64,000 nt of DNA, taken from assembly GCF_013820765.1 (NCBI RefSeq), contig NZ_JABJVM010000004.1, positions 62,001 through 126,000 of the forward strand, read 5' to 3'. A program made the position numbers and the translations under genes. This DNA is from Paenilisteria rustica. GTDB lineage: Bacteria > Bacillota > Bacilli > Lactobacillales > Listeriaceae. Shown here in pieces: positions 44,657 through 54,183 of this stretch. Position 1 is the first letter of the stretch, and every line of letters starts with the position of its first letter. Under the pieces are notes generated by a model. It searched no databases. It was given only the letters and a program-made list of their open reading frames with translations, and was not told the DNA's origin.

Positions 44657-46624
44657 ATCCCATTCGCGAATCTTCACGACTTTTTTCTTCGAGAGATATA
44701 GTGGGACATTTTCTACTTGAACATCGCTGTACTCTAAGCCAAACCAATTTTCAGGTGAGGTGGTGAATCGTTTGATGAACAATTTACTTCTCATGATCAT
44801 GCGTTGCCAATTTGTAAGGTCAGCCTCTGTGCTCAGCTCGTCTTTCACAATAACAAAGCAGAAATCGCCGAGTTTTCGACCGTTCTTGGCTGTATACTTC
44901 CGTTTTTGCTGTTCGAGCGCTCCTTTTGAAATGAGGTCTTTCGCAATTTGCTTGAGGAAAACGTTAATATCTTGCTCGACGCGAAAACCTAGTTTCAATT
45001 GAACGCGGATAACGAAATCACTCTCAAAACTTTCGACCGTATAATACGCGGCGTATGGCCCATCAACAACTTGGACGTTCACAAACCAGTAGACATCCGC
45101 ACGCTTTGGACGTTTATCAAGAATGGATGCCATGACTTCATGTTCGACGCGATACGGGTTTCGACTACTTGTTAAATAGACTAGGTTATGCGCAAATTTT
45201 GGATAGGCTGTATCTACTTTTAATTTGGCAAGCATTGGTATGAATTTCTTCAGGGAGACGTTTTTCACTAGCTTCGTTTTTAGTTGGTAGCCGCTGAACC
45301 AGATGTACATGAGCGCCATGATTACGACTGCCATAATAACCGCTACAAAACCACCGTGCATGAATTTCGCAGCGCTTGAGAGGAAGAAGGCAAATTCGAG
45401 CACGCCAAATGTCATGAGGATCGCTGTCGTGACCAGTTTTGAGAACCCTTTTCGTAATAGGAATTGGAAAAGAAGTACGGTCGTCATTAGCATCGTGACG
45501 GTGATCGATAGGCCGTATGCTGCTTCCATGTGCGTTGAATCTTGGAAATAGAGGACTACTCCCACACAAGCGATCCAGAGCACGGTCGTGACGGTTGGAA
45601 TATAGACCTGCCCTTTCGTCTCGGATGGATAACGAATGCTCAAGCGTGGTAATAAATTCAATGCGATGGCTTCAGAAACGAGCGTGTAAGCCCCTGTTAT
45701 CAAGGATTGCGAGGCGATGATTGCCGCAAGTGTCGCAATTAATACGCCATACATAATAAATGGTTCTGGCATACTTTGGAAAAATGGATTCACGAATGGA
45801 TCGTCCACATTTTTTAGTGAGATAATCCACGCGCCCTGCCCAAAATAATTAAGTAGTAGGCACACTTTGACGAACGGCCATGTGATGTAGATATTTTTGC
45901 GACCGACATGTCCTAAATCGGAATACAAGGCTTCGGCACCGGTCGTGGCTAGAAATACGCTACCGAGGATGAGGAAGCCGGCTTTATTTTGATCGCTAAA
46001 AAGGAGTTCTATAGCATAGTATGGCGAAAAAGCTCGGAAAATCGATAAGTCGCCAAGAATATTGATGATCCCTAATATACCTAAAATAGAAAACCAGAGA
46101 AACATCGTTGGGCCAAAAATCCGCCCGATAAACATCGTTCCATATCGCTGCATAAAGAAAATAGCGCTAAGAATAACGATAACGATGATAATAATGAGTG
46201 TTGTGTTTCCTGTGAATAGCGCGTCAAAGGCCGGAATTTCTTCTAACCCTTCGATGGCTGATGTGACGGTTACGGCGGGTGTTAAGACACCATCTGCGAG
46301 CAAAGCTGCCCCACCGATCATCGCGGGAATAACGAGCCATTTGCCGCGTTTTCTGACCAACGCATATAAAGAAAATATGCCACCCTCTCCATGATTGTCT
46401 GCTCGTAGTGCGATGATAACATATTTGATTGTCGTAAGTAAGGTCAGCGTCCAAAAAATGAGCGATAATGAGCCTATAATATAGTCCTCAGATACGTGAT
46501 TTAACCCGCCGTTACTCGCAACAATGGACTTCATAACATAAAGAGGTGACGTCCCGATGTCGCCATAAACAATGCCGAGCGTACCGATTGCCAACCCAAG
46601 CCGAATTTTATCTTTTCTTTCCAT
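44654..46624 (-). CDS. kup: KUP family potassium transporter
   Basis: 656 residues from the ATG at 46624, with GAGGGGG six bases upstream. About 12 membrane helices in residues 1-430, then a soluble C-terminal domain of about 200 residues. Signature blocks LAIGTLGIVYGDIGTSPLYV, GEGGIFSLYALVRKRG and ALLADGVLTPAVTVTSAIEG are intact. Proton-coupled K+ uptake across the plasma membrane. With KimA at the other end of the window this is the second K+ importer here; Kup/KimA-type transporters are c-di-AMP targets in several Firmicutes (established knowledge; not tested here). Confidence 0.95.
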   Translation of the reverse strand: MERKDKIRLGLAIGTLGIVYGDIGTSPLYVMKSIVASNGGLNHVSEDYIIGSLSLIFWTLTLLTTIKYVIIALRADNHGEGGIFSLYALVRKRGKWLVIPAMIGGAALLADGVLTPAVTVTSAIEGLEEIPAFDALFTGNTTLIIIIVIVILSAIFFMQRYGTMFIGRIFGPTMFLWFSILGILGIINILGDLSIFRAFSPYYAIELLFSDQNKAGFLILGSVFLATTGAEALYSDLGHVGRKNIYITWPFVKVCLLLNYFGQGAWIISLKNVDDPFVNPFFQSMPEPFIMYGVLIATLAAIIASQSLITGAYTLVSEAIALNLLPRLSIRYPSETKGQVYIPTVTTVLWIACVGVVLYFQDSTHMEAAYGLSITVTMLMTTVLLFQFLLRKGFSKLVTTAILMTFGVLEFAFFLSSAAKFMHGGFVAVIMAVVIMALMYIWFSGYQLKTKLVKNVSLKKFIPMLAKLKVDTAYPKFAHNLVYLTSSRNPYRVEHEVMASILDKRPKRADVYWFVNVQVVDGPYAAYYTVESFESDFVIRVQLKLGFRVEQDINVFLKQIAKDLISKGALEQQKRKYTAKNGRKLGDFCFVIVKDELSTEADLTNWQRMIMRSKLFIKRFTTSPENWFGLEYSDVQVENVPLYLSKKKVVKIREWD

Positions 46625-46678
46625 ATGTATCCCCCTCATAAACGCTATACAACATGGACGTATTATACCACAATACTC

Positions 46679-46731
46679 TAAAAAGGCGAATATATTTCTA
46701 CTCCTATTTTTCAGGGCAGAAATGTATTCGT
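46679..46731 (-). terminator. Terminator of the tsa operon
   Basis: Stem CGAATACATTTCT/AGAAATATATTCG (minus strand, one G-U pair) with an 18-nt loop, then CCTTTTT. Lies between the tsaD stop and kup. Confidence 0.8.
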
Positions 46732-46737
46732 CTTAAC

Positions 46738-47766
46738 TTAATACGTATCTTCAAAAAGTAAGCCCGGACTCGCGTTCATCGTTAAATCGCCGTGGATTCC
46801 TTTTTCAAATAATACGGTTCCTGCTGCGGCAATCATCGCGGCATTGTCACCGCATAGTGATAAGGGCGGGATGATGAGCTGGACGTTTGGAATTTCTAAC
46901 GTGGTTTCTTTAATAAGTCGTTCACGAAGGCCTTGATTCGCTGCAACGCCACCTGCTAGAAGGAGTTGTGTCACATTGAATTCTTTTGCCGCGCGGATTG
47001 TTTTTGCCACGAGAACATCGACAACGCTTGCTTGGAAACTGGCTGCTAAATCGGCTTCGTTGATTGGCATATCTTTTTGACGTAGGTTATGGACTGTATT
47101 GATAAAAGAGGATTTTAGTCCGCTAAAACTAAAGTCATAACTTGCTTCGTTCATCATTGCGCGCGGGAAATGAAACGTGTCTTCTCCGGTCGCTGCTAAA
47201 CGGTCGATTTGGACGCCACCTGGGTAGGTTAAACCGAGTGTCCGTGCTACTTTATCATACGCTTCGCCGGCTGCGTCATCGCGTGTTTCACCGATAATTT
47301 CGAATTTGCCGTGTTCGTGCATGATAACGAGTTCTGTATGTCCGCCACTGACAACGAGGGACAGGAGTGGAAACGTCATTTCGGTTTCGAAACGGTTCGC
47401 GTAAATATGCCCTGCGATGTGATGGACGCCGATAATCGGTTTATTGTGAATGAACGCCAGTGTTTTGGCTGCATTGACGCCGATGAGGAGCGCGCCTACA
47501 AGTCCTGGCCCTTCTGTAACTGCAATCGCGTCGATATCATTCATCGTGATGCCGGCTTGCGACAGAGCTTCTTCTATGACAATCGTGATTTGCTCGACGT
47601 GATGGCGAGAAGCAATTTCCGGGACAACACCGCCAAACCTTTTGTGGCTCTCAATTTGGGACGCAATAACGTTCGATAGCATCTCTGTGCCATTCTTAAC
47701 GACAGATGCTGCGGTTTCATCACAGCTCGATTCGATACCAAGTATTAATGTATTTTTTTTCATCAT
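46738..47766 (-). CDS. tsaD: tRNA N6-adenosine threonylcarbamoyltransferase
   Basis: 342 residues from the ATG at 47766, which overlaps the rimI stop (ATGA). ASKHA-fold Kae1/Gcp protein with [15 protein letters not shown], the metal-binding [12 protein letters not shown] and GGHTELV, and a C-terminal [14 protein letters not shown]. Transfers threonylcarbamoyl to A37 of ANN-decoding tRNAs, with TsaB and TsaE. Essential in most bacteria. Confidence 0.96.
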   Translation of the reverse strand: MMKKNTLILGIESSCDETAASVVKNGTEMLSNVIASQIESHKRFGGVVPEIASRHHVEQITIVIEEALSQAGITMNDIDAIAVTEGPGLVGALLIGVNAAKTLAFIHNKPIIGVHHIAGHIYANRFETEMTFPLLSLVVSGGHTELVIMHEHGKFEIIGETRDDAAGEAYDKVARTLGLTYPGGVQIDRLAATGEDTFHFPRAMMNEASYDFSFSGLKSSFINTVHNLRQKDMPINEADLAASFQASVVDVLVAKTIRAAKEFNVTQLLLAGGVAANQGLRERLIKETTLEIPNVQLIIPPLSLCGDNAAMIAAAGTVLFEKGIHGDLTMNASPGLLFEDTY

Positions 47767-48209
47767 TCTTCCACCCACATAACTAGCGCGTCTTCTTGAT
47801 TATCCGGATAGTATTTTTTCCGAATCGCGCCATCTTTAAATCCAAATTTTTTATATAGTTGCTGTGCTTTCGTGTTTGAGACGCGGACTTCTAGTGTTAA
47901 TCGCGTCACGCTGTGCTCCTTCGCAATTCGCAGTAATTCGGCTAAAAGTGCCTTGCCATAGCCATTACCTTGCTGATCTGGATGAATCGCGACATTCGTA
48001 ATATGACCTTCATCGAGAATTATCCACACGCCTGCGTACCCAATAACAGCTTCGTTTTGTTCCGCCACAATATAATACGCAAACTGATTCGTGTAAAATT
48101 CATTTCGAAAAGCTTTCTCGCTCCACGGTGAGCTAAATACGGCTGTTTCAATTCGTAACAGGCTTTTGACATCGGCTATTGTCGCTTGACGAAATGTGAC
48201 CTCATTCAT
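47763..48209 (-). CDS. rimI: Ribosomal protein S18 alanine N-acetyltransferase family
   Basis: 148 residues, GNAT fold. Acetyl-CoA motif [17 protein letters not shown] and C-terminal [19 protein letters not shown] with DALVMW end, typical of RimI. Located between tsaB and tsaD as in other Bacilli, with short overlaps on both sides, so all are one operon. Substrate S18 is inferred from the family. Confidence 0.92.
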   Translation of the reverse strand: MNEVTFRQATIADVKSLLRIETAVFSSPWSEKAFRNEFYTNQFAYYIVAEQNEAVIGYAGVWIILDEGHITNVAIHPDQQGNGYGKALLAELLRIAKEHSVTRLTLEVRVSNTKAQQLYKKFGFKDGAIRKKYYPDNQEDALVMWVEE

Positions 48210-48885
48210 GTTTATTTGCCTCCAACCACTTGCTCTCCGCCTCGGCTAATTTTAAGTATGTCGGGACAAATGTATGCGCAGGAATACCATCTTTCGTTTT
48301 TGCGAGTTCACCGAGAAAAGCTGGTCGTGGATAGCAGAGAGTTGCATCTGCAATCGTTGCACGCGTGCCAATTGTCGCGGCAATATCTGCTTCAAAATTC
48401 GCTAAACCATCGCCGATAAATAGAATTTTGGACTTTTCCTCAAGTTTTGTAAGTAAATCCGTGAATGCGAGATGTTGGTCCACCTCCACGCTTTCCCCTT
48501 CTGCCGTATATATGCCCGCGTAAACATTGCCACGCCTCGCATCCATCACAGGTACGACAAGCCCATCAAAAAAGCGCCCATTTTGCGCCATTAAAGCTAA
48601 ACTCGAAACGCCGACAAGTGGAATTTGTAAGTCCCAAGCCATTGTTTTTGCGACTGTTACGCCAATTCTAAGCCCAGTATAAGAGCCTGGTCCTTCTGCG
48701 ACAGCAATCTTTGTCAGCTCTTGTGGTGTCACATCGCATTCCTTCATCAACTCCGCAATCGCCGGCAACAAACGAATGCTGTGATTTTTTTTCAAATTGG
48801 TTACGAGTTCTCCGATGACTTTATTATCACGCCATAAACTGACACCTAGCGTATCGTTGGATGTATCTATGCCAAGTATTATCAT
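48202..48885 (-). CDS. tsaB: tRNA threonylcarbamoyladenosine biosynthesis protein TsaB
   Basis: 227 residues from the ATG at 48885 (GGAGG ten bases upstream; overlaps the tsaE stop as ATGA). ASKHA fold, ILGIDTSNDTLGVSLW at the N-terminus and AEGPGSYTGLRIGVTVAKTM, the YeaZ/TsaB signature. Scaffold partner of TsaD and TsaE in t6A synthesis. Confidence 0.95.
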   Translation of the reverse strand: MIILGIDTSNDTLGVSLWRDNKVIGELVTNLKKNHSIRLLPAIAELMKECDVTPQELTKIAVAEGPGSYTGLRIGVTVAKTMAWDLQIPLVGVSSLALMAQNGRFFDGLVVPVMDARRGNVYAGIYTAEGESVEVDQHLAFTDLLTKLEEKSKILFIGDGLANFEADIAATIGTRATIADATLCYPRPAFLGELAKTKDGIPAHTFVPTYLKLAEAESKWLEANKHE

Positions 48886-49340
48886 TCTCCAAAAACCTCC
48901 GAACAAAGTGCTTCATATCTCGCGCCCACTGGTTCTATCTCCATTGCACGCGTATTTTCTGTCAGGTGCTTCAACGTAATTCGAATATAATCAGCCGGAA
49001 GATCTTGCTCGATAAAGTGTGCCCATTCAACCACTGATACACCATCTCCCTGGAAATATTCGTCCAATCCCAAGTCGTCCTCTGCGTTTTCAAGTCGGTA
49101 AACATCCATATGATAGAGCGGAATTCGCCCTTTGGTATATTCGCGAACAATTGTAAATGTCGGACTTTTAACCATCTGCGGTATTTCTAGCCCCTCTGCC
49201 AGCCCTTTTGTGAATGTCGTTTTGCCTGCTCCAAGATCGCCTTCAAGTAAAATAACGTCTCCTGCTTGCATTTTCAGGCCAATCTTCTTAGCTATATCGC
49301 GCGTATTTGATTCGTCTGTCGTTTCTATATTATATTTCAT
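48882..49340 (-). CDS. tsaE: tRNA threonylcarbamoyladenosine biosynthesis ATPase TsaE
   Basis: 152 residues from the ATG at 49340 with AAGGTGAAG upstream. P-loop LEGDLGAGKTTFTKGLAEGL (about 31-50) and SPTFTIVREY, YHMDVYRL, VVEWAHFIE, all diagnostic for YjeE/TsaE. ATPase that resets the TsaBDE complex. First gene of tsaE-tsaB-rimI-tsaD. Confidence 0.95.
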   Translation of the reverse strand: MKYNIETTDESNTRDIAKKIGLKMQAGDVILLEGDLGAGKTTFTKGLAEGLEIPQMVKSPTFTIVREYTKGRIPLYHMDVYRLENAEDDLGLDEYFQGDGVSVVEWAHFIEQDLPADYIRITLKHLTENTRAMEIEPVGARYEALCSEVFGE

Positions 49341-49683
49341 CGCTTCACCTTTTTTATCATTTTCTGTACATATCATACCATAAAAACGGAGGCTGGTCAG
49401 TAATGCTCATTAGGTTCATTTTAGCGATCCTCTACATTTGTGTCGAAAAGTTCATAATTAATTCATTTAAAACTCGAGTATTAGAGAAGTCCTGTATTTT
49501 TTCTTCCTATGAATATTGTTAAGCTTTTTCTATGCCTGTTTGCACTGAATATGAGAAAAATAAAGACTTGTGCATCGTCAGTCAAGCACAGTTTCAGATA
49601 TATCACTTGGCGCCCTTCTTGCATAGAATATAATAATAAAAAACGAGATACCTTAAAATCAGGACATCTCGTTTCTTCTAGAT
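49341..49683. other. Intergenic region upstream of tsaE
   Basis: 343 bp. Upstream region of the tsa operon on the right side of tsaE, AT-rich, and the terminator of the lipoprotein gene. Short open frames here have no ribosome sites; nothing else seen. Confidence 0.5.
49638..49674 (-). terminator. Terminator of lipoprotein gene
   Basis: Minus strand AAACGAGAT, loop with inner CCT/AGG pairing, ATCTCGTTT followed by TTTATT. Confidence 0.8.
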
Positions 49684-50823
49684 TTATTGTACTACGTCTG
49701 TATCTGTTTCCTGATCTGTTAAAGAATCGCCATACATCGACTTATAATAGCTCGCGGTTGCTTCTTCAATAATTTTTTGTAGCTCTGTTGTCGAAATAAC
49801 ATCAGATGCTTCTGGGAATTTCGGAAGTTTAGCTGAATCTGTCGTTTTCATCGTCATTGTAAAGGCTATTGATTCAGGATTTTCCTTATCTGACGTATCA
49901 GTGATTTTTACTTTCATTTTCATGTTTTCAATCGAGTCATTTTTACCAGGTTTGATCGTTGCATCAATTGTGATTGCTGCGTCTTTCTCATCCTCTAGAT
50001 CTTTAATGGAATCTTTCGCTGATTTCACTGCTGATGCATATTGCTCATCAAAGTCAGATTTCGAGACACCTTGTGATGTTGCGATGACTTTTAAATCAGC
50101 TTTAACGTCTTTATCATCCGCAAGTTTCACTAATTCGTTCGCCAATTTTGTGACATCAGTCTTTGTTAATTTCACTGTCAACTCGCCATTGTCGCCCTCT
50201 TTAAAACGATCTTCTGGTAGGCTATTGAAATAGTCAGTCACTGTTTTCGTTACCTTTTTGCTCAAATCTTTTGTTGCTTTTTCTACTTCTTTCGTATCTG
50301 TTGCTTCTTTTTTCGCTTTCTCATCTGTTAAATCTTTTGCAAGATCAGATAGTTCCACATATTTTGTTGCTAAATCTGGATTGTCCTTCTTGATTTGTGA
50401 GAACATACCGCTTGTTACTTGATCCAGTAATGTTGTTAAATTACCTTTATCGTCATATAAATCGCTCAATGGGAAGTATACTTTCTCTGCTTTTGAATCT
50501 ACTAAGAGATCTACTGTCGCGTCTAAGTTTACTAATCCCGCCGTTTTAACAGCAATAGTAGTCGCCGATTTTTGTGCTTTTTGATCATTAGCGACCGTCA
50601 TTTTAACAGTTAGGCCTTCCAACATTGCCGCACTTTGTTGCGCTTTTAATGTGGCTGGTAACTCGTCAATCGTAATGCCAATCGTGGAAGTTGACTGATC
50701 AGCTGGTTCTGATGTTTTTTCAACGCTTTTCGTAAATTTTTCTTGCGGCGTATTGCCACATGCTACTAAGACAATACCCATAACCAAAGTTAAGACTAAC
50801 AATGTAAGCTTTTTCATTTTCAT
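49684..50823 (-). CDS. Lysine/threonine-rich lipoprotein of unknown function
   Basis: 379 residues from the ATG at 50823 (GAGGG ten bases upstream). Lipoprotein signal with lipobox LVAC (Cys about 21). The mature part is rich in Lys, Asp, Thr and Val, with beta-rich segments resembling DUF6612/LppX-like folds (for example KVYFPLSDLYDDKGN, FNSLPEDRFKEGDNGELTV). Ends with a low-complexity DQETDTDVVQ tail. I recall a similar lipoprotein (lmo2079) at this place in L. monocytogenes. Function unknown. Confidence 0.8.
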   Translation of the reverse strand: MKMKKLTLLVLTLVMGIVLVACGNTPQEKFTKSVEKTSEPADQSTSTIGITIDELPATLKAQQSAAMLEGLTVKMTVANDQKAQKSATTIAVKTAGLVNLDATVDLLVDSKAEKVYFPLSDLYDDKGNLTTLLDQVTSGMFSQIKKDNPDLATKYVELSDLAKDLTDEKAKKEATDTKEVEKATKDLSKKVTKTVTDYFNSLPEDRFKEGDNGELTVKLTKTDVTKLANELVKLADDKDVKADLKVIATSQGVSKSDFDEQYASAVKSAKDSIKDLEDEKDAAITIDATIKPGKNDSIENMKMKVKITDTSDKENPESIAFTMTMKTTDSAKLPKFPEASDVISTTELQKIIEEATASYYKSMYGDSLTDQETDTDVVQ

Positions 50824-51036
50824 GTATAAATTCCCTCGCTCTCTTTTATAGTCTAAATCTATCATAAAAGACACAGGAACTCAATCCCATTATGCATTTG
50901 TTCACAAATTTGGCAAAATCTAATTATCTGCCCCTTTAGGAATACCTATTTTGAATAACTACAAAAAAATTGACTTGCCTTTCCGAAAGCATACCCAGTA
51001 TACTAGGAGTGTAGATATAGAAAAGAGGTTATAATT

Positions 51037-52068
51037 ATGGTACTAGCTTATATCGCAGGATTTTTTATTATTTTATTTTTGATATTGTTCATTATTGACA
51101 AACGGAGAGTGAGTAACGGCATTTTTCTCACACTCGCATTATTTTTCACCATCCTTGCCGTGGCCTATGGTTTAATGTCAACGGATAGCAATCTCATAGC
51201 ACTCATCGTTGTCGGTGTATTCTTCTTGATTTTGGCACTTTTCCCATTCCTTATCGTCGGTTTGGGTATCGGATTAGTTTATAATGGGCGGCTTATGGCG
51301 AAGCGCGAAGGTCGGAAAATACCGAATCTACTCACATTATTTGTTGGCATCATGATTCTTGCACTCATCGTCCTCATCATATTGCAAATCACGATATTCG
51401 ACTCGGTTTGGTTAAGTATCTTTTTTACCGCATTATTTTTGATTTTAGGCTACTTTTCATTCCTACTTTTCAGTTTCCTGACTTCCTCCTATATTTATCA
51501 GTACAATCGACCGCGCTTGCAGCAGGACTTCATTATTGTACTCGGAAGCGGCCTGATAGATGGAAACAGAGTCCCTCCACTGCTTGCTAGTCGATTGGAC
51601 CGAGCTATCGTTTTTTATTATAAACAAGCTGCGAAAAAATTTGCACCACAGATTATCGTGTCTGGTGGCCAAGGTCCTAACGAACTCGTATCCGAAGCTT
51701 TCGCAATGAAAAACTATCTTCTTGATAAAGGGATTCCGGAAGATCATGTCTTGATGGAAGATTTGTCAGTTAATACGTTGCAAAATATGCGTTTTTCAAA
51801 AACCTTAATGGATGATTTAAAACCGAAATACCGTAGCATCTTTGTCACGAATAATTTCCACCTGTTTCGAGCTAGTCTCTACGCACGGAAAGCTGGATTA
51901 AAAAGTCAGGGCATTAGCTCCAAAACAGCTCTTTATTATTTACCAAATGCACTGATGCGTGAATTTATTGCGATTATTGTGATGTATAAGAAATGGCATA
52001 TTACAGTCACAGCACTCATTTTATTAGGCATGTTAGCCATAGGAATTGTTACTATTTCTTTTGGATAA
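51037..52068 (+). CDS. DUF218/YdcF-like membrane protein
   Basis: 343 residues. Five or six membrane segments in residues 1-150 and one or two at the C-terminus (about 315-340) flank a soluble DUF218 domain (FIIVLGSGLIDGNRVPPLLA, IIVSGGQGPNELVSEAFAMK, TNNFHLFRASLYARKAGL), the SanA/YdcF/ElyC fold with its conserved SGGQG and NFHLFRA motifs. Proposed roles in envelope assembly; unproven. RBS AAAGAGG. Divergent from the lipoprotein gene and followed by a strong terminator. Confidence 0.85.
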   Translation: MVLAYIAGFFIILFLILFIIDKRRVSNGIFLTLALFFTILAVAYGLMSTDSNLIALIVVGVFFLILALFPFLIVGLGIGLVYNGRLMAKREGRKIPNLLTLFVGIMILALIVLIILQITIFDSVWLSIFFTALFLILGYFSFLLFSFLTSSYIYQYNRPRLQQDFIIVLGSGLIDGNRVPPLLASRLDRAIVFYYKQAAKKFAPQIIVSGGQGPNELVSEAFAMKNYLLDKGIPEDHVLMEDLSVNTLQNMRFSKTLMDDLKPKYRSIFVTNNFHLFRASLYARKAGLKSQGISSKTALYYLPNALMREFIAIIVMYKKWHITVTALILLGMLAIGIVTISFG

Positions 52069-52077
52069 ACTACACAA

Positions 52078-52123
52078 GAAGAAGCTAGAACTTACATTTC
52101 GGCGTAAGTTCTAGCTTCTTTTT
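52078..52123. terminator. Bidirectional terminator between DUF218 and phosphatase genes
   Basis: Perfect 15-bp stem GAAGCTAGAACTTAC/GTAAGTTCTAGCTTC with an 8-nt loop and T-run. Confidence 0.9.
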
Positions 52124-52799
52124 ACATATTCTCAATAAAATGAGATGTATCATTCAGGCGTTCAATTTTGAATAGGCCGTTTTCATAGGTAAGGACCGTC
52201 ACGCTAGCGTTATCTAGCACGAAATCGGCTTTCACACTTGGCTCTAGTTCATGTACAATGTTGCGTATTGTGTTGCCATGCGCCACAATCAGCACGTTAC
52301 CACCCGTTTCTCGATGCGCATTGACCACGTGCAGAAAACCTTGCTCCACACGATTCCAAAATGTCATAAAATCCTCTGCATCATGCGTTGGATCAGCGAC
52401 TTTCGTACCGTTCATCGTCTCGCGTACGTTCGCCTTGGCATAAAGTTCTGCTTTTGAGGCGAATCCCATCTTTTTAGCAACGCGGTCCCACGTCATCGCA
52501 CTCGCATCGCCTTCAAATGAGCCAAAAAATGTTTCTCGGAATTCACTGCGCGGTTCTAGCGTTAAACCAAAACCATGTTTATTTTCCTTTAAAATAAGCT
52601 CTGCCGTCGCAATCGTACGGTGCAAATCACTAGAGTAAGCTGCAACAAACTCCGTATCGGCAAGCCCTCGACCGCTCGCTTTCACAATCTCTGTTCCCTC
52701 GGGAGTTAATGGTGAATCTGCCCAACCTTGCATTTTCTCATATTTATTTAAATACGTTTGACCGTGACGCACAAAATACAGTGATAATGGTTTATTCAT
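52122..52799 (-). CDS. Histidine phosphatase family protein
   Basis: 225 residues from the ATG at 52799 (GGAGGG upstream). Phosphohistidine motif FVRHGQTYLN (His about 12) and the second catalytic VAHGNTIRNIV, plus YSSDLHRTIATAE, the phosphoglycerate-mutase-like fold. Acts as a phosphatase or mutase on small phosphorylated metabolites; substrate unknown. Its stop lies against the terminator. Confidence 0.9.
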   Translation of the reverse strand: MNKPLSLYFVRHGQTYLNKYEKMQGWADSPLTPEGTEIVKASGRGLADTEFVAAYSSDLHRTIATAELILKENKHGFGLTLEPRSEFRETFFGSFEGDASAMTWDRVAKKMGFASKAELYAKANVRETMNGTKVADPTHDAEDFMTFWNRVEQGFLHVVNAHRETGGNVLIVAHGNTIRNIVHELEPSVKADFVLDNASVTVLTYENGLFKIERLNDTSHFIENM

Positions 52800-52871
52800 T
52801 CCGTTTCCCTCCAAATCGATATGTACTTTCTTTACTATACCATATTTGGAAGGTTCTAAAAAATAATAGAG

Positions 52872-53930
52872 CTAGCTTATTTTAGTAGTTTTAGCTGCCT
52901 CCATCCGATTTTCCACCATTCGATTCGCCGCTTCTGCCGGTGTCACTTGTTCCATTTTTGCAATGTCGAATACTTTCCCAATCTGATCATAAATTTCACC
53001 GATTTTCTTTTGTGCACGGGCTTCGTTGTATGTGTTCAATTCATCGGCAATATTGATAACTCCGCCAGCGTTGACAATGTAATCTGGCGCGTATAGAATG
53101 CCTTCGTTTGCTAGCATTTCACCGTGTTCCGTTGCGTCCAACAGTTGATTGTTAGCGCTACCACAAACTGCCGCAACTTTTAACTTAGGAATCGTTTCAT
53201 CGTTCAAAATACCGCCCAGTGCACACGGCGCGAAAATATCTGCTTCAACACCATAAATATCCGCTGGTGCCACTGCTTTCGCACCAAACTGCGTCACAGC
53301 ACGATTTACGGCTTCGGTATTAATGTCCGTCACAATCAGGTTCGCGCCGTCTTCATGAAGCAATCGGCATAGCGCAAAGGCAACATTTCCGACGCCTTGT
53401 ACCGCAATTGTTTTATCTGCTAACGAATCCGTTCCAAAAACTTCTAAAGCTGTGCGTCGCATCGCGCTATAAACACCGTACGCCGTCATCGGACTCGGAT
53501 TTCCGGATGAACCAAAACGCTCGGATATTCCCGTCACATGTTTCGTTTCTTCATGCACTAAATCCATGTCTGCTACTGTGATACCAACGTCTTCCGCGAT
53601 AATATAACTTCCATTTAAGCGCTCCACATAGCGTCCTAGAGCGCGGAACATCTCGTCTGATTTATCTTTCTTCGGATCGCCAATAATAACCGTTTTTCCG
53701 CCACCAAGGGGAAGTCCGGCAGCTGCGTTTTTATATGTCATGCCCCGAGCCAAGCGGAGTACATCCTGAAGCGCCTCTTCCTCTGTTTCATAAGGCCACA
53801 TCCTGCATCCACCAAGCGCTGGACCGAGCGTCGTATCATGAATCGCGATAATCGCTTTTAACCCTGAAGCCTTATCGTGACAAAAAACAACCTGTTCATA
53901 ATCATACTTTTCCATATCCTCAAACAACAT
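52872..53930 (-). CDS. bcd: Leucine (branched-chain amino acid) dehydrogenase
   Basis: 352 residues, full length. Closely resembles B. subtilis Bcd/Yqi[41 protein letters not shown], catalytic [15 protein letters not shown] (Lys), [12 protein letters not shown], and NAD site [15 protein letters not shown]. Oxidatively deaminates Leu, Val and Ile to branched 2-oxo acids, feeding branched-chain fatty acid synthesis. Here it stands alone, not within a bkd operon. A promoter and a cre-like site lie upstream. Confidence 0.93.
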   Translation of the reverse strand: MLFEDMEKYDYEQVVFCHDKASGLKAIIAIHDTTLGPALGGCRMWPYETEEEALQDVLRLARGMTYKNAAAGLPLGGGKTVIIGDPKKDKSDEMFRALGRYVERLNGSYIIAEDVGITVADMDLVHEETKHVTGISERFGSSGNPSPMTAYGVYSAMRRTALEVFGTDSLADKTIAVQGVGNVAFALCRLLHEDGANLIVTDINTEAVNRAVTQFGAKAVAPADIYGVEADIFAPCALGGILNDETIPKLKVAAVCGSANNQLLDATEHGEMLANEGILYAPDYIVNAGGVINIADELNTYNEARAQKKIGEIYDQIGKVFDIAKMEQVTPAEAANRMVENRMEAAKTTKIS

Positions 53931-53997
53931 TGCAATCCCTCCTCATATCTTCTCTCTTATTATACGAAATGAGACAATTGAAGGGAAATTTTTAGAC

Positions 53998-54061
53998 TAT
54001 ATATAACATTTTTCATACTTTGTATCCAAACGTACGACAAAAGACATAGAAAGCGCTTACT
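53998..54061 (-). promoter_or_regulatory. Putative bcd promoter with cre-like site
   Basis: Minus strand TTGGAT (54029-54024), 17 bp, TTATAT (54006-54001). TAGAAAGCGCTTACT at 54047-54061 matches the CcpA consensus WTGNAANCGNWNNCW at all but one fixed position and lies upstream of the -35 box, a position compatible with activation. Confidence 0.45.
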
Positions 54062-54148
54062 TAAAAAGGACAAAAAAAGGCGGAAAAACCTGGGTATAAA
54101 TCATTACTTTCCGTTATTTTTGTAATATTGCCGTTAGGTTTAATACAT

Positions 54149-54183
54149 AAAAAAGAGACGCCTATCAAAGACGTCTTCTCTCT
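54149..54183 (-). terminator. Terminator of DUF2653 membrane-protein gene
   Basis: Minus strand AGACG, loop, CGTCT followed by CTTTTTTATG, with extra pairing of GA/TC at the base. Confidence 0.7.
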
